In this document: piece by piece, positions 1 through 11,000 of the stretch
Numbering within the stretch: the first letter of the stretch is position 1
Layout: each line of letters starts with the position of its first letter
Assembly (NCBI GenBank): GCA_029204225.1
Contig: CM055096.1
Location: 60,364,457 to 60,428,456 of the forward strand
Direction: 5' to 3'
From: Diphasiastrum complanatum
Lineage: Eukaryota; Streptophyta; Lycopodiopsida; Lycopodiales; Lycopodiaceae
Length of the DNA stretch: 64,000 nt
Made by a program: the position numbers and the translations under genes
The notes under the pieces: generated by a model
The model's database searches: none
Told to the model about the DNA's origin: nothing
Seen by the model: the letters and a program-made list of their open reading frames with translations, nothing else

Positions 1-540
1 ATTCTTTTTGTTTTTTACCATATATACAAGCGTCACACCTATCAATGCTCTCATCCAACTTGTAATCCAATCCTCTGAGCATATTATCTTTTGCAAGTTT
101 CTACAAACTTCGTCCTCTGAGATGGTCAAGTTTTCTATGCCACAAATTGTTGATTTTGCTAGAGCTTAGTGTGAGACATGCCATAGGTCTCTCTTCTATG
201 CCTCCTTGGAGTTGATAGAGCCCTCCATTTGGAATCCAGTTCCTATTGGTTCCCCTTCTCTTTGAATGTTGCAACCATCCTTCTCGAAGAGGACATCCAG
301 CCCAACGTTAGTAATGCATGCCACAAATATCAGATTCTTTGCTAAGTTTGGAACATACTGTACATCTCTCAATGTGGTGCCCCTTTTCCAATGGCATCAA
401 CTCTTCCCCTGTCTCCAATCATGATCTCTTCTCCTGTGAGAATTTCATGTGTGATGAAAGTTGTCCGACTATTTGTCATATGTGAAGTTGTCTAGATAAC
501 CGTACAAATCATCTACATTGTTCGACATCTTAGTTTTTGG
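1..540 (-). pseudogene. Ty1/copia protease to GAG-pre-integrase fragment
   Basis: Remnant of the middle of a copia polyprotein, read right to left. Translation shows THEILTGEEIMIGDRGRVDA near 455-395, then TTLRDVQYVPNLAKNL near 380-330, then the zinc-binding GAG-pre-integrase segment, which reaches the window edge as LDESIDRCDACIYGKKQKE (about 58-2). The CxxC pair and flanking residues are typical of the segment just before the copia integrase core. Stops interrupt the frame, for example just before KLAKDNM near 100, so it is not functional. The integrase expected next would lie to the left of the window. Confidence 0.8.
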
Positions 541-639
541 TTTCACGTAGCCCGCCTCTGATGAATATCTCTTTGATTTGTTGTTTAACTCTTCTATTGA
601 GGTATAATGCTCATCTAACAAAAGCATCCACCTTATCCT

Positions 640-770
640 CCTCTTTTAGTTAGATGTGGTTAATCTAGGTGTGGTTAGAGTAGGTTTTGCAAGCTAACTT
701 CGCAAGGGAAACACTATTCCCTTGGGAACGAATCGATGCATGACAGGTGAACCAAGGCCGCTACAATTTT
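640..770 (+). repeat. Possible 3' end of a gypsy 5' LTR
   Basis: This stretch directly precedes a decayed primer binding site. It resembles the matching end of the minus-strand LTR at 36546: both carry a cc(a/t)tgggaacgaa segment and end in an ctacaatttt-like run before the primer site. The left end of the LTR is not visible; it is probably truncated by the copia fragment at 1-540. Confidence 0.4.
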
Positions 771-771
771 T

Positions 772-789
772 TAGTGTCATTGCCAGGGA
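772..789 (+). promoter_or_regulatory. Decayed tRNA-Asp-type primer binding site
   Basis: TAGTGTCATTGCCAGGGA matches the tRNA-Asp-type plant gypsy site TGGCACCGTTGCCGGGGA, which is seen intact at 21565, at about 13 of 18 positions. It marks the start of the internal region of the plus-strand gypsy element that runs to about 4840. Confidence 0.55.
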
Positions 790-1029
790 ATAGATTAGCA
801 TTTTCTTGCTTTTTTAGCTTGCATGCATTCATCTTGTGTTTGTTACTTTTGCTTTGTGGAATGGATATGGGGGGTAGTTTAGTGTGGAGTAGAAGTTAGA
901 ATTGTTATTTTTTCATGATTTTTGCTTGTATGATCTATGGAGAGAGATTGAGAGGTGAAAAACATCAGACTGTCCAGAAAAAGAGCCAAAAAACACCTAT
1001 CAGACATGATATCTCTCTGCTCTAATCAA

Positions 1030-1835
1030 ACCAACTTTCGCCCACCTAGCATTACGTTCTGCCACATCATTAGTACCTACAGTTAGTTAGGCGAAGGTTA
1101 GTTCTTAGCCAATTTGCCAAAATTGTCAAAAAACAGTCAGAAAAATGAAAAAAAATGTTCAGAATCTCACAGTAGCCCAAAACACCCAAGACAACCTTCG
1201 CCTAGCTTCATTTTCAACATCAGAGCCATCTTGGAGGTCGGCGAAGGTTAGTACTGAGCGTACGGGCTCTGTCGAAGGTTCTTGTTCACCAAAAATAGGA
1301 ATTTGCCATCCTGGCCAACTTCAATATCTGCAAAAGTACTTACTGCCAACCTTCGCCAATTTGCCAGTAGCTACTTTTCCATGTTTTCTAGCATTAGTGA
1401 AGTGAGCGAAGGTTAATATTGAGAAAAAGTGGTCAGGCAAACATTCCCAGTGCTCAAATCTAAGTCCTTTGGACCCTCGCCAACCTTCGTAAACCTTCGC
1501 CTATGAATCATCAATCTTCGTCGAGCTCAGAATAGTCATAAAACATTATTCTGAAGCTTTCGTGAAGTAGGCGAAGGTTAATATTACCTGTAAGTAGTCC
1601 AACGAACGTTCCCATCTCTCAAACATGCTAAATTGCCTTCTGAACCCTCGCCAATGAGAATCTTCACCTAAACCTCGCCAGCTCTTTGATCATCAATTTG
1701 TACTTCCTTGCAAGACGGAGAAGGTTAGGATCCATCAAAAGGATAGTGGCGAAGGTTCCCAATCCCTATCGTGCCTAAATTGCTTTCAGAACCCTCGTCG
1801 AACCATCCTTCGCCAACAAGAACCCTCGCCGAACT
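1030..1835 (+). repeat. GCGAAGG / CCTTCGC motif array in a gypsy leader
   Basis: Untranslated internal leader between the primer binding site (772) and gag (1956). The short word GGCGAAGGTT or its reverse complement AACCTTCGCC recurs, with variants, about twenty times. Direct copies lie near 1091, 1241, 1271, 1406, 1571, 1726 and 1746. Inverse copies lie near 1038, 1194, 1348, 1475, 1493, 1517, 1645, 1670, 1792, 1808 and 1825. The spacing is irregular, so this is not a simple tandem repeat. The same words recur in the related minus-strand element (33590-33960 and 35560-36200). Confidence 0.75.
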
Positions 1836-1955
1836 CCCTAAAGTGGTAATACACAGTGATAAATTATATATCAATCAGACGAAGTTTCTTGTCAAGAAAA
1901 TCTGAAAAAATCCAAAAATTTGTCGAAACTACTAGTGACTTGAACCGCAAAATAC

Positions 1956-3420
1956 ATGTTCAATCTTATACAAGTCATAGTGGAGATCCACCGATCCTAT
2001 CAGATTTTTGCAGAGCAAGCATGTGAGATCTATGGTGAAACCACCCCAGCAGAGAAGCTGAAGTTGTTTCCAATGTCCCTGACAGGAGTGGCTTTAGACT
2101 GGTTTTTCAATCAGACAACGCAAGAACGAACAGATTAGGAAGTGGTAAAAGTAGCTTTGATCACAAGATTCAAGCCGCACAAGTTCCTTGAAAATCCATT
2201 CGTCCTACATAGTAAAATCAAGATGAGAAAAAGAGAAAGGGTCGGAGACCATATCGAATGGATCAAGCACCTAAGATCCAAGTGTAATGCGGAGTTTACT
2301 CCCGATCATGCAATCATTATGTGGTTTCTAGCGAGAGTACCTAGAAGCATCCGACAAGAGCTTAAAAGACCTCGGGAGCAGTATGCCACATTGCACGAAG
2401 CTATGGAAGACGCAATGAGAGAAGAAGATGAAGGATCGGATGATGATTTCACACCAGGAACTACAACTCTTCATGCTTCAACTCCTTCAATTGCATCAAT
2501 CTCAGCGAGCTTGTCCAACGAATCGCTGATTGAACAGATCACGAAGTTACACAAGTAGCAGATAGAGTATCTCACAACCCAGTTTGACCAAAAATTGAAG
2601 GCTCTTCAAAGTAGTGTAGCACCACAATCAAATTCTTATCAACAGCAGTATTCTCGATGGGACATTGTTTGGTGTCCCATTTGTACCCAAAATCATACTT
2701 CCAATGAGTGTCCGGTACGGAAGCAGAATTTGAAGCTTACGCACAAATATTGTCACTTGTGCAATGCGTCCTCGCACGACACTACATATTGACCTACAAC
2801 CTATGGATCATACAACAGAAGAGAGCTCAGTTTCAGACCTCTTATGCTTACCATCAAGGAGCACCTAATGCAGCACTAAAGCTTGGACCAGGCCCTCAAC
2901 AACAAAGAATGGCACTACCACCACCACCATGGCCGAACAATTCTCAAGCAGCCCAGGTGAATCTCATGGTAGCGGAAGCTTAAACATTTTTCCAACAGGA
3001 AATGCAATAATCGTATAGACTTGATTAACCTTTCATTGATTCAACTATTAATGAGTATTACGCCACATATGCTGCACAGCCACGATGCCAAGGGGGGAGA
3101 TTATATGGATGAGGAGAAGGACATAAGACTGCCGAATGTCCAAACAAAGGAATTTATATGCCCTTCTACCGCAAGTGTGGATATAGACACTGCTACAAGA
3201 ATTGTCCATTAAGAGCCAGCACTAGCGCACCGTTGAATTGGATTGTAGTTCAATCAGCAAGCCCAAAGACAACTCCACACCAAGTTGCACCAAGGAGACC
3301 TCCCTATCCTAATGTTTCAATGTTAGCTGTTACGCGAGCACAAATGCGCAAGGAGGTAGCTCCATCATCACCACACTCTATAACAGTGCCAGCTGATCAA
3401 CCTTCAACATCATGAGGAGT
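1956..3420 (+). pseudogene. Gypsy gag, broken
   Basis: Capsid and nucleocapsid region of a Ty3/gypsy element. The retrotransposon gag domain shows EQACEIYGETTPAEKLKLFP (about 2012-2070) and HIEWIKHLRSKC (about 2250-2285), and is homologous to the gag at 22926-23809. A Cys/His-rich stretch follows (WCPICTQNHTSNECP, about 2671-2715, then CHLCNASSHDT). A second degenerate knuckle (CGYRHCYKNCP, about 3176-3210) comes after it. In-frame stops at about 2138, 2558 and 2792 and several frame changes make it non-functional. The N-terminal part of gag is missing compared with the inner element at 22926. Confidence 0.85.
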
Positions 3421-3439
3421 AGGATTACCTTATCCGAAT

Positions 3440-4130
3440 GTGAAGGATGAACAAAGACGATATCATAAGATTAGGCATTGGATACAAGAAGCGCACGCAA
3501 ATGAAGCTGCACATCAACCGACAGCTCCTCAAGACACTGCACCAGGCAGAGATCAACAAGCAACTGCTCTGCAAGGTTCACCACACAAATCAGATGTGAA
3601 CGTGCGACTACACCATCGGGAAGAACTATTCCATATGGCAGAACTTGAAGCTCCAAGGACAGAACTACTAATGAGAATCTTATCCAGCAGAATGAACATC
3701 TCTATTGGAGAGCTCCTTCGACTTGCACCTCAAGCAAAGGGTGTTTTGTTAGATTGGTTGAATAACGAACCGGACATACCTTCCAAAGAACCATTAATTT
3801 GTGTCGGATTCGAAGAAGCCAACAATGTTCTAAACATGGGAGCAGCTTGGGAACAACATTTTGAAGAAAGAAACGAGCAAGGCACCAACCCATGATGTGC
3901 CAGAAAACTTCAAGCGTTATACCTTGGACGACGTGGTGATCATGATGCCAAAAGTGCAACGGGAACCTGATGCAAATCAGGAGAAAGAAGAACAAGTCTA
4001 CAAGGGGGCAGCTCGCACTCAACTGTTGAATCTAGCAGAGCCAGGAGAAGAGGACAAAAGTGTTCATGTGGGAGCAGGAGCGAAACTCACGCCCACAATT
4101 CACCAAGATGCAAAAATTGTTGATGGAGTA
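3440..4130 (+). pseudogene. Gypsy gag-pol linker region
   Basis: Open stretch of about 150 codons (3440-3895) after the zinc knuckles, then a further open stretch from 3861 in another frame. It contains RTELLMRILSSRMNISIGEL, matched by RTERLTLLLSSHVSLPLEM after the gag of the inner element near 24550, so it belongs to this gypsy family. I see no D(S/T)G protease motif. The position is where the protease would be expected, so the protease may be too diverged to recognise or lost. Confidence 0.55.
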
Positions 4131-4840
4131 TAAAGACTACTTTGCATGGTCTTACAAAGATCTGAAAGGAATTCCATCAAAAAAGTGTCCAACAAACCAT
4201 ACCCTTGGTCGAAGGAGCAACACCAAAGGTGAGCCGATATTATCGCTGCAACCCGAACTACACCGAGTTGATCAAGTAGGAGTTGCAGAAGTTGCTTGAT
4301 GCCGATTTCATCTATGAAATCGAGCACACAGAATGGATGTCACCCATAGTTATTTTTTCTTAAGAAGAAAGGAAAAATGCGGATTTGTGTCAATCTGAAA
4401 GCACTTAATGTTGTGACACGAAAGGATCACTTTTCCTTCCCATTCACAAAAAGCGTCCTGGATCGAGTAGCTGGAGCAGAAGCCTACAGTTTTTTAGATG
4501 GCTTCAACGGCTACAACCAAGTGAAGATTGCAACGGAGGATCAAACAAGACTACATTTGCTAATGAATGGGGAACATATACCTACAAGGTCATGCCATTT
4601 GGTCTTTGTAATGCCCCTAGCTCTTTCCAGCGTGTCATGCAAAAGGCATTCAACAACTATTTACAAAAGTTCCTAGAGATCTTCCTTGATGATCTTTGCG
4701 TGCACAAATATAATGATGAACACTTATCTCAATTAGAGAAAGTGCTTATACAATGTCGCAAATTTCAAATATTATTTAACCCTAAGAAATGCCAATTTTG
4801 GGTCACACATGGTCTTATCCTGGGCCATATTGTATCTAGA
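4060..4840 (+). pseudogene. Gypsy reverse transcriptase, truncated
   Basis: N-terminal two thirds of a Ty3/gypsy reverse transcriptase. YKDYFAWSYKDLKGI (about 4129-4175) is the usual lead-in. It is followed by RICVNLKALN (4380), SFLDGFNGYNQVKIA (about 4486-4530), MPFGLCNAPSSFQRVMQ (4592) and the catalytic box FLDD (about 4681). Frameshifts lie near 4270, 4370 and 4560. Similarity stops at about 4840 (GLILGHIVS), where a copia LTR-like sequence begins. RNase H and integrase are absent. Confidence 0.85.
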
Positions 4841-5406
4841 CTCACCTTAGCTAACCTAGTTTATAAGTTGCCAATGCAATTGTTGATTCCCTTCTAGCTA
4901 GCAATGCTACAAGTAGATTATAGTCATATTATGAATATCATTGAATGAATTTCAATGATGTCATATATATAGTAATTTGCTATAAGAATAGCATGGCTTA
5001 TGACAATTCAATGTCTCACAAAGATTTTGTAACCTGAAATGCTCAAATACAAGTTGCTTCATCTTCGCAATTTGTTCAAATACGTTTCAAATTGGTTGGA
5101 CTGGTCATCATCAAATACTAAAAAAAAAAACCATATGAATAATTGTTTTGGTCCATGGACTCGTCCAATGATCTTAGATCATTGTGCACTTAGTATTGAT
5201 AGTTTACTACAAAAGCACATATGGACACACAAGCTTGTATGTGGTTAAAGCTACTAATCCTAAGCTCCAATTGATGTAGATAAAGTCAACATACATACCA
5301 TGCTTGTGTGACAATTGAACAATTTGCATGATTGATGAATGTCCTATTGAAGGCATACGTTTCTCGTTCGTGTTCGTCATTTATTCTTCCTCCCTCTCTC
5401 CCAACA
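4841..5406 (+). repeat. Probable copia 5' LTR
   Basis: AT-rich non-coding stretch ending in ccaaca directly before a perfect tRNA-iMet primer binding site, as expected for a copia 5' LTR. The left boundary cannot be fixed, because no second LTR copy is visible for comparison. The gypsy reverse transcriptase ends at about the same place, suggesting this element inserted there or was joined by deletion. Confidence 0.5.
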
Positions 5407-5418
5407 TGGTATCAGAGC
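5407..5418 (+). promoter_or_regulatory. tRNA-iMet primer binding site (copia)
   Basis: TGGTATCAGAGC is the exact complement of the 3' end of plant initiator tRNA-Met and the standard primer site of copia elements. It lies directly after the ccaaca LTR end. Confidence 0.9.
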
Positions 5419-5563
5419 AATCTTTATAGCTTGATTAGCTCTCACAGTACAAGATTCTACTAGCCGATAGAGTAATTGTTTTCTTATTCTGTATTTTTCA
5501 ATATTAGATTTTCATACTTAAGTCATTGATAGTTTCTCCTATCACTTAGACTAATTCTTCCAC

Positions 5564-5983
5564 ATGGATTCCCAAGGGAAAGCCAGTCCTCTCATGGACA
5601 AGCTTGATGGAGCCAATTATCATCTGTGGAATAATTCCTCTAATGCTTCATCATCCAAGCTCAAGAAGAAGAAGATCAAGTGCTTTTATTGTGGCAAGAA
5701 AGGTCATTATGCCACCAATTGCTTCAAGAAGAAGAAGCAACTCAAGCAAGCCAATATTACCAATGAGAAGGAAGACACTATTGCAAGTGATGGAGAGGGA
5801 TCTCTTATGGTCTCTAGTTTCTCATCTACTCCTTTCAAGAAGGACGTTCGTGCGCAGCGGAATGAGTTAAATGACTCTCTCCCTAAGCATGACTACGCCT
5901 ATCAGAATGAGCAGAACTTTAGTGATAGAAATCACAGTCATTCTAAATTACGTAGCCAAACATTTAAATGGATGAAGCACTAG
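5564..5983 (+). pseudogene. Copia gag with large in-frame internal deletion
   Basis: A 139-codon open frame begins 145 bases after the primer site. The N-terminus (MDKLDGANYHLW) is the start of a copia gag. It runs straight into NSSNASSSKLKKKK and the nucleocapsid knuckle CFYCGKKGHYATNC (about 5681-5722, CX2CX4HX4C). The roughly 150-200 residue UBN2-type capsid domain normally between them is missing, yet the frame is kept. The C-terminal part after about 5830 is not recognisable. It may be a deletion derivative that still encodes an RNA-binding peptide, but no evidence of expression is visible. Confidence 0.7.
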
Positions 5984-6849
5984 ATGAATAATTTGTCACG
6001 AATTGCAAGACAAATTATCTGTCACGAATGATTCACGAAGAGCTAGACTGTGCTCGACTAATAATTAGTCGCAAATTATTTGCAAAAGACAAGACTAAAA
6101 GTTAATCGTCTATTACTAGAAAGAGCAACAAGAAAGATCAGACAGAATGAAGAATAAGCATAGCAATATTGACAGATCTAAAACGCAGAACAAATGAACT
6201 GTGTCAGATTAAGTATATCAAGTATACAATTCAATAATGCGGTAGAGCACAAGACTGTAGCGGACGAAACCGCATGCCCTACAAAGCTTATTTCTGTATG
6301 TAATGAGGAATGAAACCTCCTTCACTTGTTCTAGACTTATCTTGCTTCATTAGAATTCATCATCATAGAATACGCAGATGGTATCCAATATATATACATA
6401 ATATTACAGGTGTGCAGATGCAAAAGTACAGAGTGGATGTGCTGTCTATAGGAGATCGTGGGTGGCTGCAATCGTTGTCCAATCTGTTAGCGCAACTGCA
6501 TGGGGTGAGGGTAAAAAGGGTGCGACGTTAGCCAGTACTGAAGTGAACGTTGGTGATGACACAAAAGTGCGTCACTCTTACGAATGGCCTTAGGATAAGA
6601 CTTACAAGGTGCCTTATCTGTTAGGGCACCTTTGGCATTCAGTAAGGTAGTGTCCCCTTTTCGCCTGTCACCATGACCTGTGTAAGAACACAGTGTCGCG
6701 ATTCATTCACCTTTTATTCGTCTGTGTGAATTTGCGTGTAAAAAATGCAGACTGCGTGACAACATTAGAAAAATATGCAACATGAATAGAGGCAGATTAA
6801 AATTGGGATTTAAGAGAGTAGGAGGAGTAAATCCAACAGCAGCAATCCA
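5984..6849. other. No recognisable gene
   Basis: About 870 bases without recognisable coding sequence. It holds short local repeats such as gtcacgaat (about 5997 and 6022) and GTGCCTTATCTGTTAGGGCAC, a short imperfect inverted repeat near 6611. It separates two copia fragments. Confidence 0.5.
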
Positions 6850-7310
6850 AGAAGAACCTCAAGGATAAAAAGACCAAGGCGGAGTAGTCAGATTCAAGGC
6901 AACAACAATCAACAACAACCACTTGCCAAGACCAAACTCTTTTGCAGATACTACAAAAATCTAATCACGACATCAAAGACTGTCAGATTCTCAAGCACAA
7001 CGAAGCGAAGAAGAAGATGCAACAGCACCAAGAAGGAGGCTCTGAATTTGTCAGAAATTCTCAAGAAGAAGAGAAGGTGCTGATGGTACAAGATCAACCA
7101 AGCAAGGATGCCTAGGTGGTATCTAGATTCAGATGCTTCACAACACATGACTCCAAGTAAGAACCTGTTCTCAAACCTCACAACAACTGAATCAAAGTAC
7201 ATATTCTTTGGAGACTCAAGCTCACACAAAGTCGAAGGCCAAGGCTCCATTCGACTACAATTTCCAGATGGTTAGACGGTGTACTCTACGTATCCAAGTT
7301 AAGAAAGAAT
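6850..7310 (+). pseudogene. Copia nucleocapsid and protease region, broken
   Basis: C-terminal gag and protease of a second plus-strand copia element. A degenerate knuckle (CRYYKKSNHDIKDC; its second Cys is replaced by Tyr) lies near 6944. The protease core WYLDSDASQHMT, about 7120-7155, replaces the usual DSGAS with DSDAS, so the catalytic Gly is lost. Stops and frame changes occur near 7114 and 7275. Confidence 0.75.
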
Positions 7311-8507
7311 TTATTGTCTATAAGCAAGATCACTGATCAAGGTTATAGAGCTTTGTTTACTGCTAGTCAATGTACTATTCTTGACAGGAATTCAAATGAA
7401 AACCTCTCTACACACAGAGAAGGAAATTTACATATCTTGGGTCACGATTATGCACTTTCTGTGAAGAATTCTGATGCTCATGTTTTGGCATCAAATATTA
7501 GGTTAAATATGAGGTCAATTTTGTACATGCATCGTAACAGTATGGTCAAAGATATGAATTTTAATGTTGTCTCCGCAGCAAATTGGAATGTTTGTGAAAT
7601 GTCTTACTAGAGAAACAACCTAGCAAGATTTCCAAAAGGACAAGCCAAAGGAGCTAAGTCCATTCTTTCACTAATCCATAGTGATTTATGTGGTCCTATG
7701 AGCGTGCCCTCTTTGGGTCAAGCTTTATATTTCATCACTTTTATAGGTGACCTCTCCAGATTCACCAGAATCATGTTCATCAAGAATAAGTCTGAGGCAT
7801 TCAACTATTTCAGAGAATTCAAGCAATTTTTTGAGACTCAAATTGGTCAAAGAATCAAGACCCTATGGTCTGATTTAGGGGGAGAGTACATGTCTGATGA
7901 AATGGCAGACTATCTATCATCATGCGACATGCATCATCAATTTACAGCAAGCTACAATCCACAACAAAATGGCATAGTTGAACGAAAGAATTGAACATTG
8001 TTGGAAGCTGCACAATCCATGATGTCCAATGCTCATTTATCCAAGAAATTTTGGGTTGACGCAATTTCTATAGCTTGTTATCTGCAAAATTATTCAAGCA
8101 CAAAGGTAGTCAACTACAAAACTCCATTTGAAACCTTCTATGGCTACAAACGAAGTCTGAAACACCTACATGTGTTTGGATGTCTCTGCTATGCACAGAT
8201 ACCGTCTGATCTGAGAAAGAAACTACACCCAATCAGCTATAAGTATGTTTTTATTGGCCATTCAACATCGCATAAGGCATATCGCATTTATGATGTTGAA
8301 ATAGGCCGCGACGTTGTCATCCTTGAAGACAAGTTTTATGATTTTAAGCAGAAACATGAAATGCAGGAGTTTGTTCCAACGACTCCATTTACCATCGATA
8401 GGCCCAGACCTATGACTATTCAACCACAAGCTGAAGATATCTCAGTCATTCACCCAGGAGAAACATATGCTCATGAATCTACAGTTCGAAGATTTACACG
8501 ACAATGA
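7311..8507 (+). pseudogene. Copia GAG-pre-integrase and integrase, broken
   Basis: The GAG-pre-integrase segment (LLSISKITDQGYRALFT, from about 7308) leads into an integrase. The three catalytic acidic residues are recognisable: D in HSDLCGP (about 7678), D in LWSDLGGEY (about 7864) and E in QQNGIVERKN (about 7963-7992). The C-terminal GCLCYAQIP segment, typical of copia, follows from 8180. Stops at 7607 and 7992 and frame breaks show it is dead. No reverse transcriptase follows; the sequence breaks near 8510-8583. Confidence 0.9.
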
Positions 8508-8582
8508 CAGCAACTTGATCATTTCGCCCCTCATGCGTTCATCAGTCATGATGAACTTGCTATTAGATTTCTTATGCCCAGC

Positions 8583-8740
8583 CTGACCTTCTAGATTCCT
8601 ACAATTTAGGAGATTTGACATTTGACTCAAATAAAATCTAAGTACAATGGATCTAAATATTATGAGTGACATTTCGCACATGTGATCCCCATGATATCAA
8701 ACAAATTGCATTTACAAGGTAAAAATTGCAAAATCTAACA
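8583..8740 (-). repeat. Truncated copia 3' LTR
   Basis: Matches 14001-14201 from ctgaccttctag to aaaatctaaca. A 23-base segment is missing and the copies differ around the cacatgtg/cacgtgtgg boxes. The rest of the LTR (equivalent to 13538-14000) is absent. Confidence 0.85.
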
Positions 8741-8757
8741 CTCCTCCTCAATTTTTA
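8741..8757 (-). promoter_or_regulatory. Polypurine tract of the minus-strand copia element
   Basis: On the minus strand this reads AAAATTGAGGAGGAG immediately before the LTR start TGTTAGATTTTGC. This is the usual place and composition of the plus-strand primer for reverse transcription. Confidence 0.75.
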
Positions 8758-9250
8758 CTTTGATACATCTATCTACAACTCCTAAAGATGATCTTAACTT
8801 GATAAATGAAGCCTTTGGCAAGGCTTTAGTGAGTAGATCGACAAGGCATTCTAAAGAAAATACATGTTGTAGCTTGATCTCCTTTGCTTGAATCTTTTCC
8901 CTCACAAAATGGTGCTCCTTGCATGGAATGTGGGATTGGTTGCTAATGCTTGGCTTGATTGGTTGTCACCTCCATGTTTCACCAAAAGCCTCTTTAGCCA
9001 GAAGACCTCCTTGGTTGTTGATGTTAAGGCCTTGTATTCCGACTTGGTTAAAAAAAAAATATTGTGTCTTGATTTTTGGAAAGCCAAGACACTATGCCAT
9101 CACAAAGGAAGGTAGCAAAAGCACTTGTGGACTTCCTATCCACCTTATCAACTGCAAAATCAGCATCCAAATTTGCCCTCAAAACAAGATTAGATCCATG
9201 ATACAAAATGCCAAAGTTCTTGATGGCCGAGATGTACCTCAACACTCTTT
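8745..9250 (-). pseudogene. Copia RNase H, frameshifted
   Basis: C-terminal RNase H part of the copia polyprotein. Recognisable pieces are LRYISAIKNFGILY (from 9242), DADFAVDKVDRKSTSAF (the ADWAGD...RKSTSGY region, with W replaced) and SEYKALTSTTKEVFWLKRLL (the SEAEYMA..A..E..W box, about 9040-8985). DLLTKALPK lies near 8830-8800, close to the C-terminus. At least two frame changes are visible. Confidence 0.8.
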
Positions 9251-9260
9251 TAGCATTTTT

Positions 9261-10019
9261 CTAATGACAAACCAATGGATTTTGCATAGATTGGCTAAGC
9301 TTACCAGCACTATAACTTAGATCAGGTCTAGTTATAGTAAGATAGATTAGGGAGCCTATAAGTCTTCTATATAGTGTGATGTCCTCAAAGGATGCTTCAT
9401 CATCACCATTGGAGACTTTCACAAATTGCTCCATAGGAGTATCTATTCCTTTACAATCTTTCATTTCAAACTTCTCTAAGATAGAAGATGCATATTTGGA
9501 TTGACAAATAAAACTCAAATCTTTTCCTCTTGATACTTCTATTCCTAGTATGAAATGAAAAACACCAAGATCCACCATCTTGAACTCTCTAGACAATGTT
9601 ATTTTCACTTCTTTTATGCCATCATGATCATATCCACTAAGGATAATGTCATCTACATACAAAATAAGAATAGCAACAAACATACTTTTTCTTCTTGATC
9701 GTCCTTGATGAAGCCTCGAGTTGCCTCATGAAGATCTCCTCTTCCAAATAGCCATTTAAAAAGGCATTAGTCACATCAAGTTGAAAAGAGGCCTTATAAA
9801 AACTAGCTTAGCAATAGGAGCAAAAGTCTCATCAAAATCTACTCCCTTGGTTTGCAAGAACCCCTTTGCTACTAGCCTTGCTTTATATTTGTTGATGCTT
9901 CCATATTGGTTGTACTTCAATCTATAGATCCATTTGGACTCAAGTGGTCTTCTTCCATGAGGAAGATCCACAAGCTTCCATGTATGATTCTCCATAAGAG
10001 CATCATACTCCTTTTGCAT
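9261..10019 (-). pseudogene. Copia reverse transcriptase with internal deletion
   Basis: Starts as MQKEYDALMENHTWKLVDLP with KARLVAKGFLQ (about 9885-9850) and QLDVTNAFLNGYLEE (about 9785-9740). It then jumps to the catalytic YVDDIILSG (about 9663-9635) and ends with CKGIDTPMEQ and RRLIGSLIYLTITRPDLSY. The segment between FLNGYLEE and YVDD (the GLKQAPRAW region seen intact at 15920-15965) is missing, so the palm is incomplete. A frameshift lies near 9770. Confidence 0.88.
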
Positions 10020-10220
10020 GGTATCTCTCCATACAAGTGACTCCAGAGCATCTTCTCACAATAAAAAACAAGCCATTTTTGCTATGACACATAGATTATT
10101 AATTGACTCATTGAATGAAAACTCGGCTCATCAAGCATAGATGTTAGAAAAGCATAAGAGGTAAGAGAATGAAGATCTTACCTTTGTTCACCTTTGTCAA
10201 CATAGGTGAGCCTTGATGGC

Positions 10221-11000
10221 TCAGCCTTCTTTCTTGTAGATCTTCTTGGAGCACTCGGGTCCTTGAGGTGGATCCTCAAGATCTTGATCATATGAAGTCT
10301 CCTCCTCAAATCTTGCAAGATCCTTGACATAAGAGGGATTAGTAGCATTTTCATTCATCTTGTAGTAGTTATCTTCATCAAATGTAACATCTCTACTCAC
10401 TAAAATCTTTTTAGTGATAGGATTATTTTCTCTATATCCCTTGCTATTTTCACCATAACCAACAAAGATTCCTTTTATGGATGTAGGATCATCCTTCTTT
10501 CTTGTATTTAATGATTGAAAAACATAGCAAGTAAATCCAAAGATTCTAAGATATTTCAGATTTGGCTTCTTACCAAATAGAGCCTCATAAGATGTTATGC
10601 CTCCAATGGGCTTACATGGCAATCTATTACACAAGTAATTTGCACTCTCCCCAAAATTACTTAGGTAGAGATGAATCTAGCCTTAAAGCTTTTGCACACT
10701 TACAAAGAGTTCTATTCATTCTCTTGGCTATACCATTTTGTTGAGGACTATAAGTACATGTAAGCTCTCTTTTAATACCATTGGATTTACAGAACTCTAT
10801 CATCCTAGTGGAGATATACTCTCCACCATTATCACTTCTCAATACTTTTATTTTAGCATCAAGTTGATTCTCAACTAGAGTTTTGAACTTAACAAAAGAC
10901 TCAAACACTTTACTTTTGGAATCCAAAAGTTCAATCCAAGTGTATCTAGAGTAGTCATCAATAAAAGATACATACATTTATGCACCTCCATTAGATGCTT
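10221..11000 (-). pseudogene. Copia integrase, catalytic Glu replaced
   Basis: Integrase core of the minus-strand copia element. The first Asp is in LIHSDVHSF (about 11040), the second in VLRSDNGGEYIS (about 10845-10810). The third position reads QQNGIAKRMNR, with Lys where the family has Glu (about 10745-10715). The C-terminal segment shows FGKKPNLKYLRIFGFTCYVF. A frame change near 10640-10657 separates the two parts. The missing Glu alone would abolish strand transfer. Confidence 0.88.
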
